64,000 bases of DNA from assembly GCA_000727475.1 (NCBI GenBank), contig KL647313.1, positions 663,665 to 727,664 of the forward strand, given 5' to 3'. How positions within the stretch are numbered: the first letter of the stretch is position 1; the number at the start of each line of letters is the position of its first letter. The notes below the pieces were generated by a model that saw nothing but the letters and a program-made list of their open reading frames with translations, was not told the DNA's origin and did not search any database. The stretch is from Sarcocystis neurona. Lineage: Eukaryota; Apicomplexa; Conoidasida; Eucoccidiorida; Sarcocystidae. The position numbers and the translations under genes were made by a program. This document shows positions 61,072 through 64,000 of this stretch, one piece after another.

Positions 61072-64000
61072 TTTGAATCAGCTGCTGGTTAGTCGGCACA
61101 GCATCACACCGTACGACGTACTGACACAAAGTCACCTTTTTCGAGCCACACACTGCCGCTGCAGCAGCAGCCCAAACATTTAGTGTCTTCTACGCTAAAT
61201 GTGTAGAAGCGTCTGTACACTTAGTTATGTCGTGAGCACACACAACGACACCAGCAGGCATGTACAAAAGGTTTGGACGCATGTACCTGGTCGCGCCGCC
61301 CCTAATATGCACCCAAGTCTGTTTTAAAAAGTCCCCGGTGCACCTGGGTGCAGTCATATATATGTATATATGTATATATATATATATATATATGTATATA
61401 GGTCTGTAAATGCATGAGTCACTGTAGAGAAGCAGGAAGACGGTGAGACGGCATAAGCAGAAAGCGCACACAATAATGACTTAGCCGGCAAGCAGGGACG
61501 AAAATCCAGGCGGATGAAAAGTCGGTACAGCACGCGCTTGCCCAGTGAATATAGAGGACCTCACACAGGTCTCATCAAGAAATCCTGACAGTCGCAGACT
61601 ACCACAAGTGCAAGCGCAACACGGATACCAGGCCGTTCCGCATACCTGCCCATCTACCTATCTGTCTATCTATATCTGTATCTAGCGATCTATCTATATC
61701 CACATATATATATTATATATCCTTTCATATATGCGCGCCTGCACCCCGTGTGCGATGCGGCAGCGCACCCACAAAACCACACCATAGAAACGATGGTACG
61801 ACGAGGTGTACTCTGGATCTGCAAAGAAAATGCTTCACATATAGACGGGTCTGGGTGGATCTCTGGGATGTTTCTTGAATAATTATCAAGTTCCACAAAA
61901 CCACACGCAGAGGTAGGCTACGTGTAACACAGAAATTAAACTTTCGTGACTATGTTCCAGGAAACGGATTTCTCGCGCAAGAAACATACATATACATAAA
62001 GAAAGAAGAGACAGGTACAGGGAGAAGTCGCTGCTCATACGGAGGAAGCATCTGTTGACGAAGGGCGTCCGGAAGTACGCGTGTATGTGTGTGTGTATGT
62101 ATGTAAACTTTAGGTTTGTATGTGTAAATGTATGCGTAGGAATATCAGAAGCATAGGTATACGTTCGAACAGTTTGCATCCCTGGGTAATAAACTTCATA
62201 ACAAACAGATGTGTAGAATTGAATCAAAGACGACGTATTTATACACACACGGTGGCACACGTGCCCGCTTGTTCTGCGGGCCTGAGATCTACGTAGAATA
62301 ATTCACAGATGTACAGCTCCACGTGTTAGCATACGAGTCAATCGTCGTTTGTGAGCAAAAGTTCATGTTTGTGTGTAGGGAAAGGATATACTACGGTGTA
62401 CGGGTAAATCCCTGTGTATGGACGCATGATGGTGTACGTTCGCGAATACAGCCATGTATGTGATTGTATCACACACACAAAGGACACGTCAGGGACCGTG
62501 TTTTCGTGTAGATTGACACACGGGAGGCTATGGTAGGTCTCCAAGGCAATATACGTCGGTGGGCCTGAACACATGAGCGTCTCTGCGCAAATATGTGCAC
62601 TTGAACACGCATGTAGATCTGTCGGCGTGAGTATTGAAGCAGTTCCCTACAAATACGGATCTATACACACGCACACGGATGAATATGCAAACAAGCGTCT
62701 AGAGGAGTTTGTGACAGGTAGCTTGACATACAGGAGGACCCGGGTGGATTTGTACATACGAATAGGTTTGTTTAATCGCGCAGAGACCCATTCGGGAACA
62801 GTTCACCTTGTAACGCACCGAACAACAACAACAGCTACTATCCCCATTCACATCTCTAATTGTACGTGATCAAGCAAAAAGTGCAGCAAGTTTGTTGGTC
62901 TGCACTTCTCGCACAGCACCGCCGTTCGCGACGCGGGCAATACTTGACACCGCGAGGTCGTAGCGCCGGTAAGAACTCTGCCTTCTTACGTGGTGCACTC
63001 TCTCCTCTGTCACCACTCAACACTGGTATGCGCTGCACCGCGACAGCTATTTATATCTTGCCAGTCGGACTACGAGAGCTCAAAAATACTCTTTTCCGCG
63101 TTCCAGCGCTGGCAGAACGCACGCCCTCGCTGGTGGTGGGCATGCGCTTGGCTGTCTACCAACGCCAGCCATCTGCTTGACCACCAATCTGGAACAGGGT
63201 TCTGGAAATTCACAAAAATCTCGCTTCCTCCCAAAATAAAAGTAACCCGACAGGACAGAGTTCTGAATGTATGGAGTCGTACCGCGTTATCCTTGTAGTG
63301 GCCTCCTCACAAGCTCCGTGCTTCTTATCACTGCAGAGCGTGCTTGACCAAACGGAAGGTGAAAAACTCTACACGGCTGTTAATGACTACCTGTAGAGCG
63401 GAAGGAGATCCAGACAGGACGCGGAACGAGTTTGTGTGATATAATAGATGTGCCGTCTAATATGGCCAACGCAGCACAAGAGTTTTCTTCGAATATGGCC
63501 TGTGGGAAGTAAGTAATGCACCTGCAAGAAGTGAACGTAGCTACCGCACACCAGAAACTTACCCCGAAACTTTCCGCAGGTTAGCCGAGACAAACAGGAA
63601 GAAGAGGAGAACAGAGGACACAGGAAGGGATGTTGCACTTCTTTTCTACATCATGTGATGTGATGTATGTATCGTCTACAATACTGCCAGTGTTGCGTAA
63701 TTCATTCTACGCTGGTATAGACATATTTGAGGTTCCAACGGAGCAAGGAGGTCATCACGGTAAAGAAGAGAATATAGATAGAACAGAGAGACACGGACGT
63801 ACTTCAAGCATTACATCAGAGCGTGCATGGAGACGGACAGAATGTCTATATCTATCCATATATGTCTATCTATGTACATAGATATACATATATATACTGT
63901 TATATCCACCTGCATATATCTAGATATGTGTATACACATATCTTTATGTCTATCCAAATGTGCGTATGTATGTATATATATATATTTGTGGATCAGTATA
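61072..64000. other. Region upstream of the thioesterase gene
   Basis: No recognised gene. Presumed promoter side of the minus-strand thioesterase. TA/CA microsatellites at 61355-61400, 61660-61720 and 63840-64000. Frames of 60-124 codons show no conserved motif. Confidence 0.55.

Overview
The window looks like nuclear DNA of a coccidian apicomplexan, most likely an Eimeria species. This is an inference from three things. The genes are intron-rich, with GT-AG introns. The sequence alternates between repeat-rich stretches (about 0.7-20.5 kb and 35-48 kb) full of CAG/CTG, CA/TG and TA repeats and repeat-poor stretches (about 20.7-35 kb and 48.5-63 kb), a mosaic known from Eimeria chromosomes. 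Serine, glycine and glutamine runs interrupt conserved proteins. A 717-base run of N at 6478-7194 is an assembly gap inside a CTG tract.

Four genes are recognised from conserved protein sequence. (1) A type II DnaJ/Hsp40 co-chaperone (Sis1/DNAJB class) lies on the minus strand. It is reconstructed here as 10 coding exons from 20717 down to 206 and runs off the left edge. Only 777 coding bases are spread over 20.5 kb, with exons as short as 9, 20 and 36 nt, and every junction keeps phase. (2) A CWC2-type splicing factor (CCCH zinc finger plus RRM) lies on the minus strand at 24300-26303 as one uninterrupted ORF. (3) A GSK-3/shaggy protein kinase lies on the plus strand as six coding exons from 40493 to 51428, giving 464 aa and a complete catalytic core. 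(4) An ACOT9-like acyl-CoA thioesterase lies on the minus strand as five exons from 61071 down to 55320, giving 877 aa and two hotdog regions. GSK-3 and the thioesterase converge across a 3.9 kb spacer. A possible fifth, unidentified minus-strand gene is suggested by two phase-compatible exon candidates at 37782-37871 and from 37239 down.

The four genes are unrelated housekeeping functions (protein folding, splicing, signalling, lipid metabolism) and do not form a cluster. Most long open frames in the window are artefacts of CAG/CTG, CA/TG or TA repeats inside introns.

Non-coding structure worth attention includes a dispersed palindrome with core GTGTACGTACAC, clustered in DnaJ intron 3; a 57-58 bp minisatellite built around a related palindrome in DnaJ intron 1; a perfect 48-bp inverted repeat at 26789/27026; four 16-bp units containing a telomere-like AGGGTTT; and frequent use of GTACGT/GTACGC 5' splice sites in the DnaJ gene. 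I saw no bacterial-type features, CRISPR arrays, rRNA or convincing tRNA genes.
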